From positions 14,553-78,552 of the forward strand of contig CAYZYH010000003.1 of assembly GCA_964481235.1 (NCBI GenBank): a DNA stretch of 64,000 nucleotides. Reading direction: 5' to 3'. Position 1 is the stretch's first letter, and each line of letters begins with the position of its first letter. A program made the position numbers and the translations under genes. This stretch comes from JAUPVL01 sp964481235. GTDB lineage: Bacteria > Patescibacteriota > Saccharimonadia > CAILAD01 > BJGX01. The notes under the pieces were generated by a model that was given only the letters and a program-made list of their open reading frames with translations, did no database searches and was not told the origin of the DNA. Shown in pieces: positions 48,883 to 58,095 of the stretch.

Positions 48883-51765
48883 CTAAGGATTTACCTTGGT
48901 AGACCCAACCATTGCATAGTCATTTATACCATCGTACGCCGACCCCGCCCAGGCATTCCAAACTATAACGCCACCACTAGAAGCTGTTGAGCCGGTAACA
49001 GGTGAGTTATTCATATATAAAACTGCCGAGAAAGAACCACTACCAGTTAAAGTACAAGATTTTGGTGGTGTACAGCTTAGGTTGTAGCTTGAGCTACCAC
49101 CACCAACCGTTACGGCTACAGAATTACTTTGAGCACTATATAGTCCGGCGTCGTATACTTTGGCGTAATAACCATGTGGGCCATTGCCAGGAGTGTCATT
49201 TATGCTTACAGCGCCTCCTGCTCCAACACCTGTTGAGCTTATAAGATTACCATCTCTAAAAATATCTACTCTATTAACTGGGAATTTGCCACCAACAATA
49301 TTGGCTGTTACGAGAACAGTAGATCCACTGACAGTGGCTGAGACACTTATAGAAGGCTGAGCGTCGCCACATTGATGAACATCGTCTTTGTCGGTCGGTA
49401 CACTACCGCCAGAGCTATATCCCAGACTTCTAGCAAGTGCAGCTACAGGAGGATTCCAGCGGTTGAAAGATGGGTCGGTAGTTGGAATTTCGGCATTCAT
49501 TGTACTACCCGTAACTTCTTGTTTTGCTGCTTCTGGGGTACATTCGGTTGCTAACTTACCACTAACGGTATCTATAACTCCTTTTTGATCACCATCAGCT
49601 TTGCTCAAGTTGTACCAACTAGAAAAAATATCCGTACGAGTTTTTTTACTCGTGGCTGTTGGCGTTTTACCAGTATTAGCATCTAAAGTAACCTGTTTTA
49701 ATCTAGGATCTTGCACGAATTGCTCTACAGGAGTGTTGTCGGTGACGGCACGCATAAACTTATTCCAAATTGGTGCCGAGACTATACTAGCTGCTTGAGT
49801 CATTGGTTTATTATCATTATTTCCTGCCCAAACAGCAGTTACAATAGATGGAGTGTAGCCCATTGTCCAGGCGTCTTTATAGTCTTCACTAGTACCAGTT
49901 TTGGCAGCTACTGGGCGATTGGGTAGTGTTAAGGGGTTGTTGCAACTAAATGCACCTAAGCTACAACGTGCAGCATTATCAGTCATGATACTTGTTATTT
50001 CTGAAGTAATTTGGGGGTCTAGAACTTGCTTAGATTTATTGTTGTCGCCCGTATTGTCATCGACAGTCTTACCTGAAGGGTCGGTAATTTTTAACCAGTA
50101 AATCTGATCATGCTTCTGGCCGTTGTTGGCGAGTACAGAAAATGCGTTTGCCATATCAACCATTTTAACTTCACCAGCACCTAGAGCTAAACTTAGGCCA
50201 TACTCATCGGTGTTGCGGTCAAATGTAGTTATACCCATGTCTTTAGCGGTTCCCAGAAATTCGGTTTGACCACCAATGTAAAGAGCCTTCACTGCCGGAA
50301 TATTAAGAGAACTAGCTAGAGCAGTTCTAGCGGATTGCACACCATAAAACCGCTTAGTATAGTTCTGGGGCTTATAACCTCCACCAAAATCAGTCTGGAC
50401 ATCATAGAAAGTGCTACCTGGCCCCCAGTTTTTCTTAAATAAATTGGAGTAGACTATTGGCTTAATAGACGATCCTGGTTGTCTACGGGCAACAGCAACA
50501 TTATAACTACCAAAATCTGGATTGTTGTAATCGTAACTACCAACCATTGCGAGTACCTCACCGTTTTTTGGGTCGGCTGCGGTAAGGGCAGCATTACTAC
50601 CGCCGTTCGCCTGAACACTAGCCATATTAGATGCAACTGCATCCTCGGCTTGCTTTTGCTTATCATAATCTAGACTAGTTATCACTTTCAACCCACCCTC
50701 GTTCACTCTTTTTACTCCAAACTGATCTTCTAAAAGCTCACGAACGTATTGCACGAAATGTGGAGCCGTAACATTTGCATAAGGGTTGTAGGGCTTAAGT
50801 TGAGCTAGCACATCTACTTTCTTAGCTTCGTCAGCCTGTGCTTGGGTAATTTTCTTTTGTTCTACCATGAGGTCTAAAACCTTATCTTTTTTGGCAAGTA
50901 ATGCTTCTTTATGGTTGCCATAAGGAGAATAGTAAGTGGGTGCTTGTGGCAAACTCGCCAACATAGCACACTGCGAAAGTGTAAGGTCTTTAGCATCAAC
51001 CCCAAAAAATTGTTTTGAGCCAGCTTGAACACCATAGGCAGTTGAGCCATAAGGAATCTCGTTGAGATAAAGTTTTAGAATATCATCTTTCTTGTATAGC
51101 TGCTCTATTTCTATAGACAAGATTAATTCTTTGATTTTTCGACTATAGCTACGCTCTCCTGTGAGTAGGGCGTTTTTTACATATTGCTGGGTGATAGTTG
51201 AGCCACCACCCTTGGTAGGGTCTTTGAAAATAACACCGGTAAAAGCCCTGGCGATTCCTTTCGGACTAAACGCACCCTGTGAGTAAAAATCCTTATCTTC
51301 TAATGACACTGTTGCGTCTTTTATGCATTGGGGCATCTGATTAAATTCAATAAGGCTTCTGTTTTTGTCACCATAAACCTCAACCAATAAGTGCTCACCT
51401 GTTCTGTCATATAATTTGGTGGTCTGAGCGCTAGCTAAGGCGTTGATTTTATTCGGGCTAGGTAGATCTTTGGCAAACCAAGCAAATACCGCTGCTATTA
51501 GCAGTAAGCCCGATAGTGCGCCAATAGCATAAAGCTTGAGAGCTTTTTTGCTACTCACTATCTTGAATACATGTTTTGGTTCAAGTTTTTTTACACCTTT
51601 TGCTGGTGGAACGGCTGGAACAAATAGCCAACCAAAAACTCCCCCCTTTTTCTTAGTGGGGGTATTGATGCGATTTGAACGCGAAATAGGTGTATTGGCG
51701 CTAGATTTTGAACCAGTACGTACTACTCGGCGTTTTCTTTTGCGGGGGTAGGGTTTTCTTGCCAT
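48883..51765 (-). CDS. class A penicillin-binding protein (PBP1A type) with Ig-like C-terminus
   Basis: 960 residues. It makes and crosslinks peptidoglycan. A basic cytoplasmic N-terminus and one membrane helix (about 72-96) precede the GT51 glycosyltransferase (SLEDKDFYSQGAFSPKGIAR near 150 with the catalytic Glu, GGSTITQQYVKN near 188). The transpeptidase carries SSIKP near 433 (Ser nucleophile), SLN near 490 and KTGTS near 625. The last 230 residues contain an Ig-like beta domain (SVSATVSGSTVLVTANIVGG) followed by a glycine/serine-rich end. The gene is alone on the minus strand. Confidence 0.95.
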   Translation of the reverse strand: MARKPYPRKRKRRVVRTGSKSSANTPISRSNRINTPTKKKGGVFGWLFVPAVPPAKGVKKLEPKHVFKIVSSKKALKLYAIGALSGLLLIAAVFAWFAKDLPSPNKINALASAQTTKLYDRTGEHLLVEVYGDKNRSLIEFNQMPQCIKDATVSLEDKDFYSQGAFSPKGIARAFTGVIFKDPTKGGGSTITQQYVKNALLTGERSYSRKIKELILSIEIEQLYKKDDILKLYLNEIPYGSTAYGVQAGSKQFFGVDAKDLTLSQCAMLASLPQAPTYYSPYGNHKEALLAKKDKVLDLMVEQKKITQAQADEAKKVDVLAQLKPYNPYANVTAPHFVQYVRELLEDQFGVKRVNEGGLKVITSLDYDKQKQAEDAVASNMASVQANGGSNAALTAADPKNGEVLAMVGSYDYNNPDFGSYNVAVARRQPGSSIKPIVYSNLFKKNWGPGSTFYDVQTDFGGGYKPQNYTKRFYGVQSARTALASSLNIPAVKALYIGGQTEFLGTAKDMGITTFDRNTDEYGLSLALGAGEVKMVDMANAFSVLANNGQKHDQIYWLKITDPSGKTVDDNTGDNNKSKQVLDPQITSEITSIMTDNAARCSLGAFSCNNPLTLPNRPVAAKTGTSEDYKDAWTMGYTPSIVTAVWAGNNDNKPMTQAASIVSAPIWNKFMRAVTDNTPVEQFVQDPRLKQVTLDANTGKTPTATSKKTRTDIFSSWYNLSKADGDQKGVIDTVSGKLATECTPEAAKQEVTGSTMNAEIPTTDPSFNRWNPPVAALARSLGYSSGGSVPTDKDDVHQCGDAQPSISVSATVSGSTVLVTANIVGGKFPVNRVDIFRDGNLISSTGVGAGGAVSINDTPGNGPHGYYAKVYDAGLYSAQSNSVAVTVGGGSSSYNLSCTPPKSCTLTGSGSFSAVLYMNNSPVTGSTASSGGVIVWNAWAGSAYDGINDYAMVGSTKVNP

Positions 51766-51858
51766 TTATAGTTTATTCTTTACTTATGATTATATACAAA
51801 AAACGAGTCTACCGCTATAATGTGACTAGATTACTACTCTAAAATAGTTCAAAAAAAT

Positions 51859-53037
51859 ATGACAAAAAACGATCAAGAAAGAATAGACCAGTTGCTTACC
51901 CGAAATGTAGAAGATTTAATTGTAAAAGAAGAAATTATTAAAAAACTTCTTTCTGGCAAAAAACTTCGCATAAAGCTCGGTATAGACCCAACTAACCCAC
52001 AAATTCATATAGGTAGGGCTACTACTTTATGGAAACTACGTGAGTTTCAAGACCTAGGCCATAAAATAACGCTTGTGATAGGAACATTTACGGGTGTCAT
52101 TGGTGATGCAAGCGATAAAGACAGTGAGCGCCCAATGATAGAGAAAAAGGTTATTGAAGAAAACGCTAAATTATACGCCAAGCAGATTGGCAGAATACTA
52201 GACATTAGCAAAGTAGAGTTTTTTTATAATGGTGATTGGTTTAACAAAATGAAGCTGCAAGATTTTTTTAAACTAACTAAGCTTTTTACAATCCAACAAA
52301 TGACCGAGAGAGAGAATTTTGCCAAGCGTATAAAGGCTAATAAACCGGTTGGCATTCAAGAAACCCTTTACCCAATGCTACAGGGTTACGACTCGGTAGA
52401 AATGAAGACAGACATAGAGGTAGGTGGTACAGACCAGCTATTTAATTTATTGGCAGGGAGAACTGTGCAAAAAGCCTATGGTCAAGAACCCCAAAGTGTA
52501 ATGACATTCCATTTAATGGAAGGTACAGATGGACGTAAGATGAGCTCCAGTTGGGGAAATTGTATATACATAAATGACGAGCCAAGCGACATGTATGCCA
52601 AAGTAATGACCATACGCGATGAGCTAATACCTAGCTACTTTAGGATGGCTACTGACGTTCCATTAAATATTATTGATCAAATAGAAAAAGATATGGCTGC
52701 CGGTGACAATCCGCGTGATACCAAAGCAAGTTTGGCACGGGCTATTGTGGCCCGCTACAACGGTGAAAAAGCGGCCTTAAACGCCGAAGCTATCTGGAAC
52801 AAGCAATTTAGGGAAGGTGAAAAACCAAAAAACATAGATACTATCAAGATTAAGCCCGGTAGACTTGTAGACCTTATAGGTATGCATTTTGATTTAAGTA
52901 AGTCAGAGGTAAAACGCATTATTGAACAGAGTGGTGTGCGGGTAGATGACGAAGTGGTCAAAGATATTGAATTTGTACTAAAAAAATCTGCTTTGATTCA
53001 GGTAGGCAAACGCCGTTTTGTGAAGTTTCGTATTTAA
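51859..53037 (+). CDS. tyrS: tyrosyl-tRNA synthetase
   Basis: 392 residues. It charges tRNA-Tyr. The class I HIGH motif is HIGR (NPQIHIGRATTLWKL near residue 50) and the KMSKS loop is KMSSS (DGRKMSSSWGN near 232). ETLYPMLQGYDSVEMKTDIEVGGTDQLFNLL near 180 forms the tyrosine pocket. A C-terminal S4 domain (about 330-392) ends QVGKRRFVKF. A TATAAT near 51813 gives a short leader; I see no T-box. Confidence 0.96.
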   Translation: MTKNDQERIDQLLTRNVEDLIVKEEIIKKLLSGKKLRIKLGIDPTNPQIHIGRATTLWKLREFQDLGHKITLVIGTFTGVIGDASDKDSERPMIEKKVIEENAKLYAKQIGRILDISKVEFFYNGDWFNKMKLQDFFKLTKLFTIQQMTERENFAKRIKANKPVGIQETLYPMLQGYDSVEMKTDIEVGGTDQLFNLLAGRTVQKAYGQEPQSVMTFHLMEGTDGRKMSSSWGNCIYINDEPSDMYAKVMTIRDELIPSYFRMATDVPLNIIDQIEKDMAAGDNPRDTKASLARAIVARYNGEKAALNAEAIWNKQFREGEKPKNIDTIKIKPGRLVDLIGMHFDLSKSEVKRIIEQSGVRVDDEVVKDIEFVLKKSALIQVGKRRFVKFRI

Positions 53038-53101
53038 AATATCTATGAGCCAAGTCTTTTTAGTGAATATCAATAAAGTCGAGTTCGGCATTTGTTCGTG
53101 C

Positions 53102-53107
53102 TAAAAT
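53102..53107 (+). promoter_or_regulatory. -10 box of a leaderless promoter (recG)
   Basis: TAAAAT preceded by TGC (extended -10) is followed by exactly six bases and ATG 53114. Confidence 0.65.
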
Positions 53108-53113
53108 AAAGTT

Positions 53114-55156
53114 ATGAGTAAACTTAGTTTAGAAAGCCCCGTATCGGTACTGAGTGGGGTTGGTCCGGTTATAGAAAAGGGCTTACACCAACTAAATATT
53201 AAAACCATTAAGGATTTAATATTGTATTTTCCTAGGCGTTGGGAGGATTTTAGTAAAATAAGTAAACTAAAAAATATAAAACCTGGACGAGTAGCGGTGA
53301 GTTGCGAAATAGAGCAGATAAACGTACGACGCAGCGCACGCAATAAGCGTTTAACTATTACAGAGGCAATTTTATCTGACGGAACTGGCACTATTAAAGC
53401 GGTGTGGTTTAATCAACCCTATTTAGTAAACACTCTAAAAAAAGACCAAACATATCTATTTTCTGGTCAATTTGAGTTCAAAAATAACTACCTCAGTCTA
53501 AATAGTCCTACTTTTGAGATAGCTAACCAAAGCAATAATAAAGGCAAGATATATAGCATATATTCAGAGAATAGTATAATTTCGTCAAAGATTATTCAAA
53601 AGCTCATTGGTCAAGTAATACATTTATGTGATGAAATAAACGACGATTTGCCTGTTGAGTTCGAAAAGCGCTACAACCTTATAAACTACTCAAAAGCAGT
53701 TAAGAATCTACATCAGCCAGACGACATGAATCTGGTAGAGTTGGCAAAAGAACGAATGAGTTTTGTTGAGTTATTTGAGTTGGTGTTGACTGGGTTGGTA
53801 ATAAAAAACGACATAAAAACCGAAGTATCGCCTAAAATCGACTTTAGTCTTGAAGTGGTAGAATCTGTACTAAAACAGCTTAGTTTTAATTTAACCGACG
53901 CTCAGAGAAAAGTGTCTTGGCAAATATTTAAAGATCTCGAAAAATCCAAACCTATGAATAGAATGCTAGAAGGTGATGTGGGCTCAGGAAAAACTATGAT
54001 ATCGCTTCTGGCAATCGCTATGACTGTTAACTCTGGTTATCAAACAGCATTAATGGTGCCAACAGAGATTTTGGCGCGCCAACACCTTGCTACTTTTAAA
54101 AATATCTTAAACTCTTTAAATATTAAATGTGAGCTGTTGGTAGCGGCACTCAAACCATCAGAAAAAACCAAGTTGCAAACAAATATCTTAAACGGTGATA
54201 TACAAGTTGTTATTGGTACGCACGCACTACTATCTACTGGTGTAGAATTTAACAAATTAGGGCTTATAGTAATAGATGAACAACATAGATTTGGGGTAAA
54301 CCAGCGAAGAGCCCTCAAGACCAAAGCCAGTTTTATGCCACATGTACTCACAATGACGGCAACACCAATACCGCGAAGTTTAGCTTTAGTAGTCTATGGC
54401 GATCTTGATGTATCAATAATTGATGAACTTCCGCCGGGTAGAAAGCCAGTTGAAACTAAGGTGGTTCGCGAGATAGACAGAAGAATGGTTTATGGTTTTG
54501 TTGATCAATTAATTCAACAAGGTCAGCAAGTGTTTATTATTTGCCCAAGTATAGCGCAAAACGACTTAAGTGGTATGAAGTCTTTAGAGTCAGAATATAT
54601 AAGACTTCAAAAAACTGTCTTCAATCATCGTAAAATTGCCATGTTACACGGCAAGATGAAACAAAAAGACAAATCCAAAATAATGGATGACTTCAGATTA
54701 GGTAAATACAATATACTATTAGCAACAACAGTAATTGAGGTGGGTGTAGATGTACCCAATGCCACAGTCTTGATGGTTGAAAATGCTGAAAGATTTGGCT
54801 TGGCTACACTCCATCAGCTGCGTGGTCGAGTTGGAAGGAGCAAGCTCCAGTCGCATTGTTATTTGATGTCTGAAACTGATAACCCACAGTCTTATAACAG
54901 GCTTAAAGCTCTTGAAAAAACTAATGATGGGTTTAGACTAGCACAAATAGACCTAGAGCTTAGAGGACCAGGTGAAATATATGGCCAAATGCAGCATGGT
55001 GTATTGGATTTACGCTTTGCCAATGTCTTTGACACTACTATGCTGGCAAAAGTTCGTGAAGCAGCTCATTCTATGGTAGCAAGTGAAAATATGCTACAAT
55101 ATTCCAACATAGTTAAACGAATTAATGTACTCAAAAAACTAACCTCACTAGACTAA
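53114..55156 (+). CDS. recG: ATP-dependent DNA helicase RecG
   Basis: 680 residues. RecG remodels stalled forks and branched DNA. The N-terminal wedge/OB domain spans about 1-190 (VSVLSGVGPVIEKGL, LILYFPRRWEDFS). Helicase motifs are GDVGSGKT near 288, DEQHRFG near 392, TATPIPRSLAL near 420 and QLRGRVGRSK near 570. The TRG-like end RGPGEIYGQMQHG is present. Normal length. Confidence 0.97.
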   Translation: MSKLSLESPVSVLSGVGPVIEKGLHQLNIKTIKDLILYFPRRWEDFSKISKLKNIKPGRVAVSCEIEQINVRRSARNKRLTITEAILSDGTGTIKAVWFNQPYLVNTLKKDQTYLFSGQFEFKNNYLSLNSPTFEIANQSNNKGKIYSIYSENSIISSKIIQKLIGQVIHLCDEINDDLPVEFEKRYNLINYSKAVKNLHQPDDMNLVELAKERMSFVELFELVLTGLVIKNDIKTEVSPKIDFSLEVVESVLKQLSFNLTDAQRKVSWQIFKDLEKSKPMNRMLEGDVGSGKTMISLLAIAMTVNSGYQTALMVPTEILARQHLATFKNILNSLNIKCELLVAALKPSEKTKLQTNILNGDIQVVIGTHALLSTGVEFNKLGLIVIDEQHRFGVNQRRALKTKASFMPHVLTMTATPIPRSLALVVYGDLDVSIIDELPPGRKPVETKVVREIDRRMVYGFVDQLIQQGQQVFIICPSIAQNDLSGMKSLESEYIRLQKTVFNHRKIAMLHGKMKQKDKSKIMDDFRLGKYNILLATTVIEVGVDVPNATVLMVENAERFGLATLHQLRGRVGRSKLQSHCYLMSETDNPQSYNRLKALEKTNDGFRLAQIDLELRGPGEIYGQMQHGVLDLRFANVFDTTMLAKVREAAHSMVASENMLQYSNIVKRINVLKKLTSLD

Positions 55157-55161
55157 ATAAT

Positions 55162-55935
55162 ATGAATTCTGGCGTCATCACATACTTCACAAAAGGAAAA
55201 TTATTCAACTCTGTTGGAACACATCAAAAGTTTGATAAAACAGCATATAGAATACTTCTGCCCAACATAGAAAAAGACAAGTTTCCAACAAAGTCTCTAA
55301 TACTAAGTTTTGAGGGAATGGGTGGACCTGATGGTTTAAAATTTAAAGGCAAATACAAATCGGATCACCTATGGGACCCAATTAATCAAATTGGTTTCTT
55401 ACCATTATGGATAGAAATACATTTTAAAAACCTTATAATTGCACTTAAGAAAGACGATGTTGTTAAGGCATCTTTTGAGGCTGGATTTTTAGCACACTAT
55501 CTTACTGATAGCCTTACACCAGCCCATCACGTGAGTAATAAATTAATAACTGCCGAATACGAAAATTCTAGTAAAGCTCGATTGGGTTGGCTTTATTTTG
55601 GGCGTAAAGGACTAGTGAGCTCACACGTAATGTTTGAAACCGGAGTCTCTACCACAGTGGCTTTAAATAGACTTAGAATAAAGTTTGATGAAAATCTATA
55701 TGAAAGAATTCAAAAAGACGGTATTAAAAAGGTTGTAGAAGAAGAGTCGTTAAGAATAGCAAAACTAGACCTGTATGATCAATTTTTAAAAAAGGGCTGG
55801 TCGGCAAGTTTGGCAAAAACTGTCAAGACAGTGGTAGTAAGAAGAATCCCTCAACTTATTTCGGCAGCTTGGTTGGCTGCATATGTTCAGGCCGGCTATG
55901 ATCGGCAACAAGAGACCAAGGCTGTTCAAAAGTAA
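55162..55935 (+). CDS. zinc-dependent phospholipase C-like protein
   Basis: 257 residues, five bases after recG. The motif LAHYLTDSLTPAHHV near residues 110-124 (H..tD...PaHh) and an upstream HLWDPI match the zinc-binding helices of the phospholipase C/S1-P1 nuclease fold. No signal peptide is visible, so it may be cytoplasmic. Substrate is unknown. Its last 80 bases overlap the convergent purF 3' end. Confidence 0.7.
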   Translation: MNSGVITYFTKGKLFNSVGTHQKFDKTAYRILLPNIEKDKFPTKSLILSFEGMGGPDGLKFKGKYKSDHLWDPINQIGFLPLWIEIHFKNLIIALKKDDVVKASFEAGFLAHYLTDSLTPAHHVSNKLITAEYENSSKARLGWLYFGRKGLVSSHVMFETGVSTTVALNRLRIKFDENLYERIQKDGIKKVVEEESLRIAKLDLYDQFLKKGWSASLAKTVKTVVVRRIPQLISAAWLAAYVQAGYDRQQETKAVQK

Positions 55936-57307
55936 TCTCCAAGGTTCTTTCGCCTATATCTATAGGGTAAATCCCGGTAAAACATGCACAACAGAGCTTA
56001 TCTTCTTGTACACCAACTGCATCAATCATACCTCTATAAGATAAAAACTCTAGACTATCGGCCTTGGTGTATTTACATATTTCTGCGATTGTTTTTCGTG
56101 AAGCTATTAGCTTGCTCTGGTCTGGAGTGTCAATTCCGTAAAAGTCGGGAAACCTAATAGGCGGTGAACTAACTCTTACATGTATTTCTCTTGCTCCGGC
56201 TCGACGTAGCATTGCTACAATTTTGTTCATTGTTGTGCCTCGCACAATTGAGTCATCCACCAACACAATTCTTTTTCCGCTCAAATGTTCTGGCAGAGGG
56301 TTGAGTTTCATATGCACGGCTCTTTCTCGTAGATCTTGGGTAGGGGCGATAAATGTCCTATGTATGTATCTATTTTTTATGAGACCATGATCAAATTCTA
56401 TGCCGAGTGTGTTGGCATAACCAAGAGCAGCTGGTATAGCAGAGTCTGGTACTGGTATTACAAGATCAGCATTGGCTGGAAATTCATTAGCTAACTGTAC
56501 ACCGAGTTTACGACGTACCTCGTTAACCAACTTACCTGCTAGCACACTGTCTGGTCTAGCAAAATATATGAACTCGAAAACCTCTAGTTTGGGGTCGGGC
56601 TGTTGAATCTGCCAACTTCTAATTCCTTTTTTATTTATTCGAATGAGTTCGCCTGGCTTAACATCGCGTAATAGGGTTGCACCAACCATATCGAAAGCAC
56701 AAGTTTCAGAAGCTACAATATATCCGTTTTCTAATTCACCAATACTGAGTGGTCTTACACCACATTTATCTCTAAATGCATAAATAGCGTTTTTTGTAAG
56801 CATTGTACAGCTGAATACTCCGCTGAAAAGAGGCCAGGCTAAACGTATAGCTTGTTCGGCGGTTTTTCCGTGATATATATAGTATCTAATAGCATCAGAC
56901 ATCATTTCGCTATCGTTACTACCTCGCTTATAAATTTTCTTAGATTTTAGAAACTCTTTTAGCAACACTGTTGAAGGCAGGTTACCGTTATGTGCAAGGG
57001 CAACAACATCGTCACCTCGTAAGACCGGTTGCATATGGGTATCGTGTTTACCTCCAGAAGTTGCATATCGATTGTGTCCAATTGCTAAGTTGCCATGAAG
57101 TTTTTGAAGATCTTCTTCGCGGTAAACTTGCGCTACCAAGCCTGCACCTCGATGTGAAAAAAACTGTCCATCATCTACCGTAACTATACCAGAGCTCTCT
57201 TGACCTCGGTGTTGAAGTGCGGATAAAGAAAAATATGCTAATCTAGCTGCAGACTCATTAGTGGTAAAAACAGCCGTAACGGCACATTTTTCTTTTAGTT
57301 TTGACAA
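55856..57307 (-). CDS. purF: amidophosphoribosyltransferase
   Basis: 483 residues starting at TTG, with AAGGAGGG five bases upstream. PurF makes phosphoribosylamine from PRPP and glutamine, the first step of purine synthesis. A seven-residue propeptide precedes the N-terminal nucleophile Cys8 (KCAVTAVF), then the Ntn-hydrolase domain (LQHRGQESSGI, GHNRYATSGG). The PRTase loop is RIVLVDDSIVRGTTM near 345, and cysteines near the end (LCCACFTGIYP) fit the iron-sulfur cluster of Bacillus-type enzymes. No other pur gene is in the window. The 3' end overlaps the 55162 gene by 80 bases. Confidence 0.96.
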   Translation of the reverse strand: MSKLKEKCAVTAVFTTNESAARLAYFSLSALQHRGQESSGIVTVDDGQFFSHRGAGLVAQVYREEDLQKLHGNLAIGHNRYATSGGKHDTHMQPVLRGDDVVALAHNGNLPSTVLLKEFLKSKKIYKRGSNDSEMMSDAIRYYIYHGKTAEQAIRLAWPLFSGVFSCTMLTKNAIYAFRDKCGVRPLSIGELENGYIVASETCAFDMVGATLLRDVKPGELIRINKKGIRSWQIQQPDPKLEVFEFIYFARPDSVLAGKLVNEVRRKLGVQLANEFPANADLVIPVPDSAIPAALGYANTLGIEFDHGLIKNRYIHRTFIAPTQDLRERAVHMKLNPLPEHLSGKRIVLVDDSIVRGTTMNKIVAMLRRAGAREIHVRVSSPPIRFPDFYGIDTPDQSKLIASRKTIAEICKYTKADSLEFLSYRGMIDAVGVQEDKLCCACFTGIYPIDIGERTLEITFEQPWSLVADHSRPEHMQPTKLPK

Positions 57308-57330
57308 AGTTTCCCTCCTTAGTTAAATAT

Positions 57331-57340
57331 ATTGTATCAT
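57331..57340. promoter_or_regulatory. overlapping divergent -10 boxes (purF and rsmD)
   Basis: The ten bases ATTGTATCAT hold TATCAT for rsmD (57335-57340, seven bases before ATG 57348) and, on the opposite strand, TACAAT for purF (57331-57336). Two polymerases could not occupy both. Confidence 0.55.
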
Positions 57341-57347
57341 AGTGCAT

Positions 57348-57884
57348 ATGTTACAAATAATTGGTGGCGAATTTAAATCTCGTAAAATCTTGCAGCCCAG
57401 CAATACAAAAACTCGTCCAGTGAGTCAAAAAGTGCGAGAGGCAATTTTTAATGTACTAAGCACTAGAGTAGAAGGCGCACAGGTTGCAGACCTATTTGCT
57501 GGTTCAGGAGCACTAGGTATTGAGGCGTTGAGTAGGGGGGCAGATTTCGCTGTATTTGTAGAAAAAGACCCGAGGGCTTTAAGTATGATAAAAAACAACA
57601 TACAAAAACTTGGTTTAACGAGTCGATCAAGTGTAATACACTCAAGCGTTAAAAACTATATTGAGTCGACAAGTGAGTTAAAGGATATTATATTATTAGA
57701 TCCACCATATGTTGACTTTAATATAGAACTAGTCAACATGGTGATTAATCTGTTAAAATCAACTGGTGTGATTGTGGTAAGTTGTTCTAGAAACGCCAGC
57801 TTAACCGAGTTGAGGAAGGAATATAAAATTGCTCAACAAAAAATTTACGGTGATACACAGATTGTTTATATAATAAAACAATAA
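57348..57884 (+). CDS. rsmD: 16S rRNA (guanine966-N2)-methyltransferase
   Basis: 178 residues from ATG 57348, fixed by the -10 box; a GTG two codons earlier is less likely. The family start MLQIIGGEFKSRKI and TRPVSQKVREAIFNVL are followed by the SAM site VADLFAGSGALGIEALSRGA near residue 47 and the catalytic DPPY near 116. It methylates G966 of 16S rRNA. Ends directly before tRNA-Leu(TAG). Confidence 0.95.
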   Translation: MLQIIGGEFKSRKILQPSNTKTRPVSQKVREAIFNVLSTRVEGAQVADLFAGSGALGIEALSRGADFAVFVEKDPRALSMIKNNIQKLGLTSRSSVIHSSVKNYIESTSELKDIILLDPPYVDFNIELVNMVINLLKSTGVIVVSCSRNASLTELRKEYKIAQQKIYGDTQIVYIIKQ

Positions 57885-57889
57885 CTTAT

Positions 57890-57976
57890 GCGGATGTGGT
57901 GGAATTGGTAGACACGCTAGCCTTAGGAGCTAGTGGGGTAAAACCCGTGAAGGTTCAAGTCCTTTCATCCGCACCA
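57890..57976 (+). tRNA. tRNA-Leu(TAG)
   Basis: 87-nt class II tRNA with encoded CCA. Acceptor GCGGATG/CATCCGC, anticodon stem CTAGC/GCTAG with loop CTTAGGA (anticodon TAG), T-loop TTCAAGT. It begins five bases after the rsmD stop. It is close in sequence to the CAG isoacceptor at 16032. Confidence 0.95.
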
Positions 57977-58030
57977 TGCAATTATAATTACAAAACAACA
58001 ACGTCTTTGTTTGATGTGTATGTACTAAAG

Positions 58031-58053
58031 GGCTTCGGTATTTTACCGGAGCC
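58031..58053 (+). terminator. hairpin after tRNA-Leu(TAG)
   Basis: GGCTTCGGTA and TACCGGAGCC form ten pairs (one G-U) with loop TTT, followed by the T-rich TACTTCTTTATT. Probably the tRNA terminator. Confidence 0.6.
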
Positions 58054-58095
58054 TACTTCTTTATTGATTAAACTTCTGATAACATCAATACAGTT

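Noticed and set aside
51780..51858. T-box leader before tyrS
   Set aside because: The leader is under 60 bases and lacks a T-box sequence and terminator.
58031..58053. Riboswitch in the murA leader
   Set aside because: Only one simple hairpin follows the tRNA; it is explained as the tRNA terminator.
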